Below are positions 1 to 11,301 of a DNA stretch of 64,000 bases, one piece after another (positions within the stretch are counted from its first letter, which is position 1; each line of letters opens with the position of its first letter). The DNA is from Astrocystis sublimbata. Taxonomy: Eukaryota; Ascomycota; Sordariomycetes; Xylariales; Xylariaceae. A model generated the notes under the pieces. That model had not been told where the DNA came from. It was given only the letters and a program-made list of their open reading frames with translations, and made no database searches. A program made the position numbers and the translations under genes. The stretch lies in contig JAJNNY010000007.1 in the NCBI GenBank assembly GCA_022453515.1, positions 682,001 to 746,000 on the forward strand. The letters run 5' to 3'.

Positions 1-1304
1 TATCTAGCACTCCATGTGAATATCGGGGTTTGGCCCCCGGGAGGCTATAACATTATTAAATGGCAAAGATTTTAAGGACGAGGGAACTGGCAGTCTGCTA
101 TCCATTATGTAAGTCTACCATCATTACACACTAAGCCGTTTACAGCCACATCTTATCCACACCCCGGCTCGCCCCGGGCATCCAAGTCACGTGCGCCGGC
201 TGGAATTATGCATAGGTATCCCCCGCTCCAACCTGCAGCCCCAACCTGCAACTTAAGGTTGTACGTAAATATCTAGTACCGTAGCCCCTCAATCCCCAAG
301 GCCTCATAGGAGCTATTTCTGCGGTATCTATTCACATATGGATGTATTAGGCAAGCGGCAACAGCGGAGCAGGGTACAACGTTGGACCATTCGATAGGCC
401 AAGTTCAATGCTCGCGCCTGCCGGGATGGGCGGTGGCTACGGCTAATGGCCGCCAGTGCAGACAGGGGTGGCTGTCGGTTGGTTACTGGTCGAGCAATGG
501 TTACCTAGCCCTGGAGTGGGGAGTGGAGAGTGTCCGTACATATTGACAGTAGACGGGAGGTTCGTCCGACATACTCGTAGCTGCCTGCCCAGGCAGTGTG
601 GCGATCTCCCTAGAAAGCGTACCAGCTCGCCAGCTCGCCAGCCGAGAGCATCTCTGATGCTCGACCAGGTGTCTCCCGCCCGGTGCGTTCTATAGCTGCA
701 TCCTACCTACCTATACCTACCAATTCCCTACTCCACACTTTCCCAGTGCCATTTTCGCAAGGCACCAAGCGACTAATAGAACCTACCAGCAGCATCGAGT
801 GGTTACATCCTACCTTGATACTTACTTAAGTAGCAGGCAAGGCGCTCCATTGCTCGACGGAACCACCGCTCACCATCGCGTATGTTCTTCCTCAACACCC
901 ACTACCTAAGACTACCTGTTTGCTGAACGCCCGCCGTCTGTAAACGCTTGCGCTCCTGTGGTTAGTAGCTAATACTATGGCAAAGTGACCAGTAGCATTC
1001 GGATTCCATTCATACATCATTTATTCCCTTAAAAATAATACCAAAGCACATTTCCAGGCTGTATCTGGCGCTGGCGTCGCTAGGTGTACGTGTACGGAAC
1101 AGACTACTGCCCACGTGCTCGTTTGCCACCTTCACCATCTGCGTCGCGCTGTCGTCTCGACTTGTTGTGCACAGCGTGTGTCTGCTACCTGGCTCGCCTG
1201 GTTGACTGACAATTGTATATAACGGCTGCTTAGACGAGAACTCTCGTTCTTCATTATCTACTATCAGCTCATTCGATCAAGCATTGAACCTCCAGTCATT
1301 CTAG
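1..1304. other. Intergenic, upstream of the CCCH gene
   Basis: No open frame here has family features or a convincing ATG. The stretch holds TACCTA-type short repeats around 701-720 and a TATA-like element at 1216-1222. It most likely contains the promoter and 5' leader of the zinc-finger gene that starts at 1305. Confidence 0.6.
1216..1222 (+). promoter_or_regulatory. TATA-like element
   Basis: TATATAA lies 83 bp upstream of the ATG at 1305, a plausible core-promoter position for a gene with a short leader. Many fungal promoters lack a TATA box, so this is inference from sequence and spacing only. Confidence 0.35.
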
Positions 1305-3285
1305 ATGTCGGCAACACCAAGCATGTTTAATGGGCGTGAGCTTGCCGGCCAGACATTGGCTCGACTTGAAGTGTATCGTCAGTTGGATGGCGAAAGAGAT
1401 AATCTTATACAGGTGGGTTTGTCCGGTATCGTTGATCAGCATCTTATTCATCGCCCGACACGCCCGACACACCCGACACGCCATACGTGCGTATGGGCAA
1501 CATGTGGAGGCGGGGAAAGCTTGTGGCTAACTAACATGCTGCGACAGTTTATGATCCAGAAAATCGATAATGACGAAAGGAAAATACAAGAGCTTCAGTT
1601 GGATCTTGATGATCAGAAAAAATCCCGGATGGAATACCAGTCCAGCTCGAGGACTTTCGAGCTTGAATTAGAGCGTCTGAACTCGAAACTTGTGCGTTCC
1701 AATCCTTTGCATCAATAGAGCTCCATCCTTCGCTTGTTTCACTTGGTTTTTGATCGATCGTATTAATATTCCCATAGAGGAGTGGATCTTTCGTTGTCGT
1801 ACTGGTTGATGGGGATGGAGCAAAATTTCGAGACGAATTCCTCCGAGATTATGAGCAGGGTGCCGCAAGAGCCGCCCGGAAACTTAAAGAAGCAGTCCAA
1901 GAACTTGGCTTCGGCTATGATATGCCTATTCTAGTCCGAGTTTATGCAAATATCAACGATTTGGCAAGAGCCCTTCGTTATTCTGGTATCGTTGATACTG
2001 AGGACAGTCTACGCCATTTTGCCGAACAATTTACCAACACCCACGCCGACTGCGATTTCATCAATGTTGGCAAAGGAAAAGAAAACGGTGATTCCAAGAT
2101 ACGAAGTACGTTCGTCCAACGCGGTTGACGCGTTGACAAAGAGAGGCAGGGCTTGGCAAGCTAATCCTTGCGCACAGGACTACTTGATCATTACCATAAA
2201 AACGAACAATGTGAGAAAGTATTTGTTGCTTGCTGCCATGACACTGGCTACCTTCACGACCTTCGACAGTACGCTGGTACACCGGCATGCAAGATCCGCT
2301 TGATCGAAACTACACCTGCAGAGCCGGTGTTTAGGAACCTTGACTTCCCTATCGACCGGTTCGATGGTGTTTTCCGAACCGAACCTTTAAACAATGAGAC
2401 CAAACGTGGACCACCGGGCTTGCCCTTCATAACCCGCTCTCCTGTTCAGATTAATCCAGGCCCCATTGGTCGGCCAATACAGACTGCATTCTCCGACCCT
2501 GTTCCTGCCGGATCACAAGAGCAGAGAAAGTCTGCGCCTTTGACAAGCACTATAGTGTCCCCGATTCAAAGCATAAGTACTCCCAGCACAAATGCGAGAG
2601 AGCGACCGCCATCAGTATCTTCAGCACCAGACAAGTCACCAGCTCAAGCGATCGGTCGCCCATCAAATATTGTCAGCTCCGGTAACGGAGGCACCTCGAT
2701 TAGCTATGCTATGGCAGGTGGTAGTACTAATCATCAGAATATTACCGTTAAGGTTGCAAAGCCCAAGAAGGAAGTCAAATACGCGTTTTACAATGAAAAC
2801 CATCAGCGTCTGGATCCTCCCACTCAGCATCCTCCGCGTACCCCAGCACAGACAACGTATCAAGCTAAATTCCAGACCATCAAACCACTGGTTTTCTGTA
2901 ACGACCACTATCTCAAAGGGAGGTGCCCGCGAGGTGCGAAGTGTGATAAGGAACACGAGGTACAGCTCACGGATTCGGAAGTGGCCATTCATCGTTACAA
3001 AGCTCGAACCAGTTTATGTCCCAACGGGCCCCTCTGTAACGATAATGACTGTTATCTCTCTCATCATTGTCCTCGATCGCCTTGCACGAGACCCGATCAG
3101 TGCCCATTTTCCCATACGACCTCTTGGGGAGACTTGCACTACACTAAAGAACAGATGGTGGCTAAGTAAGTAATGTCTACTCTGTATTATTAGCCAGGTT
3201 CCCATAGACGGCATCGTTTCTAACGTGACATAGGTCAAAATGGGATGGGAACGGTTTTCCTGAACAAATACATACAAGTGCTTGA
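1305..3285 (+). CDS. CCCH zinc-finger protein (C-x8-C-x5-C-x3-H)
   Basis: Five exons join in phase: 1305-1412, 1548-1691, 1778-2105, 2178-3165 and 3234-3285, giving about 539 residues. The N-terminus (about residues 8-80) is a charged coiled coil. The middle (about 85-260) contains the VVVLVDGDGAKF segment, a RNase/NYN-like beta strand typical of fungal proteins annotated with a DUF2410-type domain. Near the C-terminus are C434, C443, C449 and H453, an exact C-x8-C-x5-C-x3-H finger, followed by a second Cys/His-rich stretch. CCCH fingers usually bind RNA, so a post-transcriptional role is inferred. The last intron has donor GTAAGT at 3166 and a CTAAC branch followed by ACATAG ending at 3233. 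If it is retained, an in-frame TAA at 3167 ends the protein 16 residues earlier. The gene converges on the K+ channel gene. The family call is firm; the target is unknown. Confidence 0.85.
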
Positions 3286-4089
3286 TGCTGAAGATTTCCG
3301 GCTTGGCCTTCAAGGGCATCGATTGCTTAATTTCCTTACATCTACGGCAAACTGATTATAGGGTTTTATGGTTGAGGTGTTGACTATGTGGAATACTGAT
3401 GTCAATAGGGATGTTATTTGTTGAGAATCAACCGCCTTGCTTAATGGAAGGGGGAAAACACTACCAGAAATTCCACGCATAGCTAAAGCTCAATACGGCA
3501 CAACATTCTGTCACACACCCTCGAAGATTTCTTTCTGTTGCGTTCAAACACTCGCTAATATTCATTATGACAATCAAACTCCGATATTTTCCCTTATGTC
3601 TCCTACCTAAGGCGACTACCTTCATTTGATGCTTATCACCTCGAATGGGTGCTCAGATACTCATAGATAGTCACTCGTTCATAATTCGCCAATGGCCAAT
3701 GTCATTCCTTTAAGAAGCCCCATTTGCAATGATATGCGAGTATGGAAAGGTGTGAATATGCCATTTCTGCAAAATCCCAAGAGCACTCACGCATGCAAAT
3801 TTGGGACATGCCAGGAAGGCCCGAAAACTCTTCTACACCACTTGCATACGATCCTGTGCATATGAGTTGAGCATTCATAATTACCTTACAACTAGGTAGG
3901 TAGGTATGTTTACTTCTGAAAGATCAAAGCTTAATCCACCGATATTTGCGAGATCGCATCACGATGTGAAATTAGTTATTACTACAACCGCTCTTACCCA
4001 AACAAAGACATGCGAAAACAACACATTACGAAGTATCTCCGCAGCAATCTACACACATCCTCAGATCAATCTAACTTAGCTACATGTAA
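3286..4089. other. Convergent intergenic spacer
   Basis: AT-rich DNA lies between the 3' ends of the CCCH gene (+) and the K+ channel gene (-). It holds a TAGGTAGGTAGG run near 3895-3906. I see no supportable coding region. Confidence 0.6.
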
Positions 4090-6598
4090 CTAGCTACCAG
4101 CTCGCCCTCGTCTCTCCATATCATCTACAGAACCAGCCCCATCTTCAGCGGCTTTCTCCTGAACAGCAGCCTGGAGCTCCTCTTGAAGCTTCCGAGTAAG
4201 TTTATCAAGAATCCACTCAGCCTCATCACGCGTGTCCATGAGTGGACTGCGATAACCTACCCACGACCACTTGGGTCGCTCGTCCACTTTATCCCCGTGA
4301 CCGCCGGGTTGTCGAGGCTTTTCCTGGTCCTTGGCAGACTGTGGATCCTTGATGGGTGTGCCGTGCGTCGACTTGTCGGATTCGTCTTCGCCGATAAGTT
4401 TGAGATACCATGCCCTGTTTTATGGTGTGAGTTATCGCGCAGATCAATAATCCAGGCTGGATGTTCAATGAATTATAGAAGCTAAATTGAGAACATACCA
4501 CTCCTTGTAGGTGTATCTCCTCTGCGGTGAGTGCTGCAGATGCTTCGATACACGTCTGATCTCGTCGATGAGCACGAGTCGGTATGTGGCACCTGTCTCG
4601 GGCAAGTGGTCAGGAACAGAGGTCTTCGAGGTCTGCTCTATTTTTTCTTTTTCGTATTGTCCGGCATTCCTTCTGATAGCGTTCATTTTTGATGATATCA
4701 ATCTTCGTAGATGTGAGCCGTTGGAGTCTGCTGACGACGGGTCTTGAGACGACAAAGCATCTCTACAAGGTCCCTGACCCTTGTTGTTTTGAGAGGTGAA
4801 ATCACCACGTGCCGATTCTACACCCTCCCCGTCTTCATCCTCATCGATGTCTTCGTCTTCGTCATCGTCGGAGTGTGGTTGGGCGGCCCCGAGAAAACCC
4901 GGCGGTGATTCCTGAATTGCGTCTTCGGAGAACAGAACACCAAATGATAATCTTGATAGGAAGTGCTTGATGTCCATTCTATACCCACGCTCTCCAGGGA
5001 GAATAGTAATGTTTCCTAGCAACATTGTAGTGTCTCTAACCCCTTTTACAACAGTGTCACCAGCGTTTGAGATAAGAATCGTCAGGGTAGGTAGAGCAAG
5101 AAACGACCAGAAGACAAGAAAAGCCTTTGCAGCGTTCGATACTGGTGTCATGTCGCCGTAGCCAATGGTTGTCATCGCTTGGAAGCTAAAATAAATCCCA
5201 TCGAAATAGGACCAACCCTGGTACGGAGCCTCAGAAACCTGAAATATCTTTGCGCCTACAAGCCAAAGTATTGCCCACTTCAGATATCGTTGGAGTCAGT
5301 CGATGCCAATTAAAGAGTGAAGGGTTCGAGCATGGTTTGGGTATTATCAGGTGCCGCAAGAGCACAGACACTTGTTCACATGTTTGCTGCCTTTGCAACT
5401 TGCTAGAAAATGTTTTGGGGGGGGGGGGGTCAGGGGTTACATACAGTAGTGGTTGACACTGCCATTGCCGTCCATCTTCGTCGTTTCGAGGTTTGGTCCT
5501 GAATTTTGCGCATCAATTGGAATTCCTTCTGACGACGTTCCAGTTCCGCTTTATTTGGCCCTTTCGCACTACCATGGCTCTCGGATTCGGGATGGGGCCC
5601 GGCCTCTTTCCCTCCAACGGGTCCGAGCACCTCGCCCTTGCTACTTCCCATGAGGCGCCGGACGATTCGCCGTCTCTTTTTCTCGAGCATACGAGCATCC
5701 AGTCTGCTTTTGCCTCTGTCCAGCATAAGACTCCGAATCGATCCAATGACCAGACCGAGTGTAGTTATGCCGATAAGTGCGTAGGGGATCATAAGACCAC
5801 GGCCAAGTTTCGTCTGAAGAGGCACATCACCTAGGCCAATGGTGAATAGAGTCACATCTGCCCAGTACACCGCGTCGAGATACAACCATCCTTCGACGTG
5901 GGAAAATACCAGAGCTCCGACAAGCAAGTAAGTAAGGAAGGATATGGTTTGGAGCATCAGGGTTCTCTGACTCATGGTGAGCTCGAAATCTCTGGGGTAA
6001 TGCCCCAGCTGCGCACCCCAGACAGTTATGACCATCAGAGAAGCAACAATGAAGTAGATGATGGCGGCAAAAAGGCCGTAGTAGAACGCTTGCGACCATA
6101 CATATTCAATTTCCGGGTGTAGTAGCAGCGGACCGCTCGCCGTGGCGCACAGGGAGATGAGTAAAATAGCTGATATATACCAGCCAACGATGGTGATTGG
6201 CTGTGCGATGGAAAAGCGCACTCTCTTGGTCATGTTCAGCAAGAGGAAGAAGTTAGCAACGACCGCAATGACAAGCTGTACGGCGTTGATAGCCAGTAAC
6301 CATGACGGGTCATGGATGAAGACAGCTTTGGTGACGTCTGAGTTGGGGAGGATGTGTTGGCGCCATGGCTTGACGAGAGCACATATGGAGAAAGCAGAGG
6401 CTACCGGCCCAAGAGTGCCCGCGACCATAGGCAGAGCTGCTGAAGCAACCCACCAACGGCTGTATAAGATTGTTTGTCAGTCAGTTGCGTCGCGGTGTGT
6501 ATTTGTTTTGGATTCACAACGTACGTCTGATTCAAATGAAGATCTGTATCCTCGGCATGCTTGACTACAGTTTGATCGAGGTCGGCATCCTCCATCAT
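4090..6598 (-). CDS. TOK-type outward-rectifier potassium channel (two pore domains)
   Basis: Four exons on the minus strand, 6598-6525, 6459-5445, 5277-4499 and 4414-4090, give about 730 residues. There are two selectivity filters: TIGLGD (about 231-236) and TTIGYGD (about 399-405). Hydrophobic segments before and around them fit the eight-TM, two-pore plan of the fungal TOK family, which carries outward K+ current across the plasma membrane. After the second pore comes the conserved PTLTILISNAGDTV helix, then a long cytoplasmic tail with an Asp/Glu run (about residues 490-515). The conserved RRRW...STTT|WAILW junction fixes intron 2, because the apparent frame upstream of 5277 carries a stop. 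That intron contains a 13-bp homopolymer (C on this strand). Exon 1 contributes only 24 residues plus two bases. The family call is very secure; gating properties cannot be read from sequence. Confidence 0.93.
5417..5429. repeat. 13-bp G homopolymer in a K+ channel intron
   Basis: Thirteen consecutive G on the plus strand read as C13 in the transcript. They lie just inside the 5' part of intron 2 (5444-5278) of the channel gene. The length may vary between isolates or be an assembly-sensitive spot. Confidence 0.9.
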
Positions 6599-7299
6599 GC
6601 AGATGCAGATGCAGCTGCAGACACTCGCAGAGTATGTATTAGATATTCATGTAATAGTATTAACAACAATATTAATGATGATCCGAGGTATAACCAATTA
6701 GAAGGTTCAATGTATCGAGAGTCTGGGATATGAACAAAGTAGGGTATGCAAAAGTACTGGAGCAACTCCTTTCAGGGTGGCTGTTGCCGTTTGCTCAATG
6801 AAGACTTCGGCAACCCGTAGCTGAGGTGCATGTTCTTTTCAGGTCAAGAAGAGATGGAACGAAGCAAAAGAGCAAGCGACTTCACCTCTACGCTCTACGG
6901 AAATACGCTATTACATGATCAGGACAGGCGGAAGAGGAAGCTAGGCCGTCAGGCCGTGATACTGGGACATGGGTGCCAAGATTCCATCCCCAATGACGTC
7001 GCTTGGCACCGAAGCTTAGCTCTCAGCTAAGCCCTATTTGGAGTCTTACCTACCTAGGCCCCTAGGTACACTAACTCCGCATTTACAGTGGGCTCCGGTT
7101 CCCCAGTCGCCTGGCGCGTGAGAGATTTGAAGATTTGAGCCCTCGAACTGAGCACTCGAGCTCAGGTAAGGTCCTAACAGTTAAACAGATGGAACCCTTA
7201 CCTGGCTCCTTTCTCTCTTTTCTATATGACCCGAATAGGTTATGAAGCAAAACACTGTTTGTTTGTTTTTCTATACAGTTGGCCTCGCGGCATTGGACA
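6599..7299. other. Divergent intergenic region
   Basis: This lies between the K+ channel (-) and hydrolase-like (+) genes, so it should hold both promoters. ACCTACCTAGGCCCCTAGGTAC at about 7049-7070 belongs to the window's recurring TACCTA/TAGGTA family. No coding region is supported. Confidence 0.55.
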
Positions 7300-8636
7300 A
7301 TGAGATGGCTTGTCAATAATATCTTGAGGTCTCGGGTCTGGCCTCGACAGCCCAGACTCGGAGCGAGGCCCCTGAGCACCATCGCCTCGGACTTTTACGA
7401 AGCACAGCGGATAAGCGTGCCAGTTGGTTCCTCCGGCAGTGTGAAAATAGAGTAAGCCGCCCTTTCGATCCTGCCGTACCTAAGCTTTCCATTCCATGAA
7501 AACTAAAAGGAAAATTCTAATCGTCTAGTAGCTTACACAATCTCTCCAAAATCTCATCATCAGCACCGTTGCTGGTGTATTTCCCCCCATCTTCTACAGA
7601 AGCTCCTGCAAGCGACTTGGCAAAACTGCCCAGATTCACCCATAGACATGCAACGGCTGTGATTCACTATAGATGGACTGAGCCTTTTAAGGACGAGCCT
7701 GCAGTGGACGGTGACATCCTGGATGGCGAAGAGACCGTCTACCGCCGCTTTCACCCAGGTTGGCCGGCACCAATACATGACACTCTGACAGCGTACGCAT
7801 GGATTGTCGAGAACCTGGCTCCCACTACTTCACGCAACGCACGCCGTGACATATACGTCTATGGCTCATACGCGGGTGCCTCGTTGGCCACTTCGTTGGC
7901 TCTGACTGAGTCTCATCCTCACGAACGCATGGCCGTCCGGGGCTGTGTTGCCTACAACGGCATCTACAACTGGACAATGTTCCTACCAGACCATCCAATC
8001 AACAAACTGCCCACGTCCCAGCCGCAGCATTTCTTGGAGGACATTCTCGCTCTGCCTAGCGATCCCGACTTTATTGAGATGAAACATTCTGTCGGACAAC
8101 TCTTCAACAAGCCCGACGACCTGTTTGATGCCTTCGCCAGTTCTTGTCTCTTCTTTCAAACGCCAGGGCTGCACGTCCCTCCGTCCTTCGACGAGTCCGC
8201 GCTTGCCTCTTCGTCTGCGTTGGTAGATATGCCCTGGCTGACCGAGGAAGAGGCAGAACAGCCCATGCCTACGAGTCAGCCAAGGAGAAGCCATCTGGTA
8301 TTCCCCCCGCGCAAGTCGACGCTCAAGCTTCCGGAGATGCTGCTGTTGCATGGCACCGCGCCACCGCTCCCTCCTTCGATGCTGAGGGGGCGTCAGGGAG
8401 ATACGGAGCAGAACCCAGTAAACAGCTTCCAGACCCAGGCCGAGGCGCTGGCAAAACTCATGCGGAGGAGCATCAACATGGTCGAGCTCAAGGACCGCAT
8501 GAAGTGGGATGATGATATGGATGACTGCGACGGGGAGGCTGAGAGACGGGTGCGAGTGCACGATATAGGCGCCGAGGGCGGTGATGTGACCGCTGCGTGG
8601 TTCGAGGAAAGGATGCTGAGAAGATCTATGGATTAA
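7300..8636 (+). CDS. Alpha/beta-hydrolase-like protein, probable mitochondrial presequence
   Basis: The long frame from 7532 has no in-frame ATG at its 5' end. An upstream exon 7300-7451 (donor GTAAGC at 7452) joins exon 7532-8636 in phase, giving 418 residues. The joined N-terminus (MRWLVNNILRSRVWPRQPR onward) is Arg-rich and has no acidic residue in its first 34 positions, as mitochondrial targeting peptides do. The body has the alpha/beta-hydrolase pattern: strand APLLVYFPPSS (about 62-72), an AVIHYRW turn, a GWPAPIHDTLTAY helix and IYVYGSYAGASLATSLALTE at the nucleophile elbow (about 158-177). The elbow is GSYAGAS rather than a clean GxSxG, and no obvious catalytic His follows in the Arg/Glu-rich C-terminus. 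It may therefore be a non-catalytic or altered family member. Its substrate is unknown. Confidence 0.78.
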
Positions 8637-8999
8637 CCAAAACCACGTGGGCTCGAAGATACTTACTTGCAACAGAAGGTTGCAAGCCTCACCTGCAGCA
8701 GTCATGTCGAAAACTTTGTAGGTCCGTTGTGTGCCTCTTCTGTTTTTTATGTGTCAATTCTAATACGGAGTATACACATGTTCACAAATGATGCTTGCCT
8801 GCCAGTGATACAACCTACATAGCCTACTAGGTACCTCGTACCTGTCCATACAATCGCCATCAAGTTAATCCTTTCCAAGGTTCCAGACTTTAGGTTCGCA
8901 TACCTAGTTGCCTCATTCCAAACCATCGACGTAAGAATCCCACTAAAACTCATCTTTCGCGCCCAGATAGGTTGCCGAGATTAGCGCTCCCAAATATCT

Positions 9000-9035
9000 T
9001 AAAAAAAAAAAGAAAAGAAAAAAAAGAAGAAGAAG
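9000..9035 (+). repeat. A-rich / AAG low-complexity tract
   Basis: A run of A with scattered G ends in AAG triplets. No target-site duplication or upstream element supports reading it as a retroposon tail. Confidence 0.8.
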
Positions 9036-9464
9036 ATTATATAAACAACAGAGAATTCACCAGGAATTCAATCTTCATTGTTCTGCTATCATGGGATGTA
9101 ATAAGTTCAATACTCAATCAAAGAACAAGGGTACAAGTACAAGCACCCTGGCAAGCCCGATGCCTGGGTGCCTGGCATGCCTGGCCGGTGAATGATGCGG
9201 TGGGTAAGGTAGGTAGATTTTGGTGGGGCTTTGAACCATGGTGGAGACGAGGGCGTCCTGTCCCCAGTCCCCTTGTAGGCAGGCTCGGCAGGCTAGTGGT
9301 CCGAGCTTGAGCTACCTAGGCCACAAGCGCTGGCTCGCAAATTGCCCACGGGCAATGCCCCAGTTGCCGCCAGGTGTCGCAGCCCCCGCTACAACACACA
9401 TCTCCGGCCGTCAGCAAAAATCAAAAACGAATTTACAACACTGCAGCCCATCCCGACCTCCATC

Positions 9465-9489
9465 GACGACGACGACGACGACGACGACA
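9465..9489 (+). repeat. GAC trinucleotide microsatellite in the rps24 leader
   Basis: About eight GAC units end some 37 bp before the rps24 ATG at 9526, so they probably lie in the 5' UTR. Confidence 0.85.
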
Positions 9490-9525
9490 TCAACCACCCT
9501 CGCTCCCCGTCAAATCTCAGCGAAA

Positions 9526-10267
9526 ATGGCCGACGCAGTCACCCTCCGTACCCGCAAGTTCCAGCGGAACCCCCTGCTTGCTCGCGTTCGTCGCCCTTGA
9601 TTCCGTTGCCGATCTCCGGTCTTTTGTGCTGGTGATGCTAACCATGTTGAATTACAGAAGCAGATGGTTGCGTAAGTTCCGTCCCCCAGTCTCCGAACGC
9701 CCTCGAATTGCGCCTCGATTCCAGCTGCGACTGCACCGCCGACCAATCGAAGCACAGCACAGCACAGCACAAGCCATCTGCCTTCCTTATCGATGACGCC
9801 GCGCTCTCCCAGCACCGACGAACCCCTCCTCACAGCACGCGATTCTAACATTGCCGTCTCTAGCGACATCATCCACCCCGACCAGGCCGGTATCTCCAAG
9901 GCCAACCTCCAAGAGAAGCTCGCCACCATGTACAAGGCTACCTCGGAGCAGGTGGTCGTATTCGGCCTCCGCACCGCCTTCGGTGGTGGCAAGACCACTG
10001 CCTTCGCCTGCATCTACGACTCGGTTGAGGCTCGCAAGAAGTTCGACGCCAAGCACCGATCCGTCCGTTCCGGCCTAGCCACCAAGCCCGAGCGCGCATC
10101 CCGACAACAGAGTACGTCCACGTCCCCACGGCCGCTGGCCACCATGCTGCTACTCGCTGTGGACACAAATGCCTAACCAGAAGCCAACAGGAAAGCAACG
10201 CAAGAACCGCATGAAGACCCTCCGCGGTACCGAGAAGACAAAGGGCAAGAAGGCGAAGAAGGATTAA
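9526..10267 (+). CDS. rps24: 40S ribosomal protein eS24
   Basis: Four exons, 9526-9585, 9658-9671, 9864-10111 and 10191-10267, give a 132-residue protein, close to the usual 130-135. Conserved signatures run straight through the splice joins: [16 protein letters not shown] at the start, KQMVADIIHP across exons 2-3, [24 protein letters not shown] and a Lys/Arg-rich tail. eS24 sits on the small ribosomal subunit and is needed for pre-18S rRNA processing. Exon 2 is only 14 nt (AAG CAG ATG GTT GC). Its assignment is forced because it supplies the invariant RKQMV and restores phase on both sides. Intron 1 uses the donor GTTCGT. The ATG context GCGAAAATGG is strong. A GAC repeat lies in the leader. 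The neighbours are unrelated. Confidence 0.97.
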
Positions 10268-11201
10268 AGGGTTTCATATGGGTCATAACGGTTACGGAAT
10301 GGGAGCGAGACTGGCTACATAGAAAAAGTAGTGTTTCGTGACGAAGGCAATGCGATGAAACGCATATTCATTGATACCCGCTATCACAGCCAGTCGGTCC
10401 TGCCGTGTCCTGCGATGGAATTCACAAAAACAAAACAAACTTGACGATCTCGTTCCCAATCCGTCGCGGCCTCCAATCCTTCTCGGTTGCAACGCGAAAC
10501 GATCTGATGAACGAGCGGCGTAGGAACATTGATAACCCCAAACGGTATGGAGTCTGGCTGTGCGCAATCGCAAGGGCTTGGCCCTTACAGCAACCTACTG
10601 CACGCCCTGCTACCTAAGCTTTTGAGCTCCATCCGGGTTTGTTCGAGCGCGGCAGACGTGTTACTGTATGTTAAGAAAAAATTACGACTTACATTTAACG
10701 TAACCAGTCTTCCACGATAAGTTCTCTGATATATTTCAAAGTGACGCCTAAAATTGAGGTACCAGGAGAAGACAAGGCTTACATAGTCCGATGTCCTTGA
10801 TCTGTGTATCGAATCGAGTAGTGCTACGGTGATTTAGTCTTGGCGGTCTGCACCTCATTATTCAACAACATCCATGATGAAGCATCTTTCTTCCACATTC
10901 TATCTAGTACCAAACAAAATTATGCCTTGTCAGGCTGATATAATCTGTGTTGAAAATGACCTGAGCTACTTCGGATTGACACATAAGTAGGTAATTAGCT
11001 ACCTCTCAACTATGTACATACCTACCTCCAATATAGGTATATATATATATATATGCATTATGAGGTGGTCTGTCAAAATCCGTCCTTGCGCGGAACAACC
11101 TCTAGCATCAACTTACTATGTTAAAGATGGATTAGCAATTTTACTGACCCGGACTCACAATAATACAGCTAGATACACGATGCATACGGTATTACAAGAA
11201 T
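10268..11201. other. Intergenic between rps24 and tRNA-Pro
   Basis: Gene-free AT-rich DNA with a TA dinucleotide run near 11037-11054 and short TACCTA motifs (about 10990-11040). No ORF here looks real. Confidence 0.55.
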
Positions 11202-11206
11202 AAAAA
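11202..11206 (-). terminator. RNA polymerase III terminator of tRNA-Pro
   Basis: A T5 run on the minus strand begins 11 nt after the tRNA 3' end, the usual place and form of a Pol III stop. Confidence 0.8.
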
Positions 11207-11216
11207 TTAACAGAGC

Positions 11217-11301
11217 GGGCTCAACCGGGATTCGAACCCGGGGCCTCTCGCATAGTTGAATAAGACCCAAAGCGAGAATCATACCACTAGACCATTGAGC
11301 C
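11217..11301 (-). tRNA. tRNA-Pro: tRNA-Pro (UGG anticodon) with 13-nt intron
   Basis: The minus strand folds into a full cloverleaf. The 7-bp acceptor stem GGCTCAA/TTGAGCC is followed by discriminator C. The A-box region is TGGTCTAGTGG and the B box is GGTTCGAATCC (plus-strand 11228-11238). The anticodon stem CTCGC/GCGAG carries the loop TTTGGG..T. After removal of 13 nt next to the anticodon (about 11253-11265) the mature tRNA is 72 nt. The intron sits one base 3' of the anticodon, the canonical position for nuclear tRNA introns. CCA is not encoded. Confidence 0.96.

Larger units (their letters stand above)
8637..9525. other. Intergenic, upstream of rps24
   Basis: It holds an A-rich tract (about 9000-9035), short TAGGTA motifs and a GAC trinucleotide run just before the ribosomal-protein ATG. 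It likely contains the rps24 promoter and leader. No other gene is supported. Confidence 0.55.

Noticed and set aside
7983..8705. 240-codon minus-strand frame
   Set aside because: It is antisense to the hydrolase-like gene, which has family motifs and splice support.
9000..9035. Poly-A-rich tract as a retroposon tail
   Set aside because: No target-site duplication and no upstream element body.
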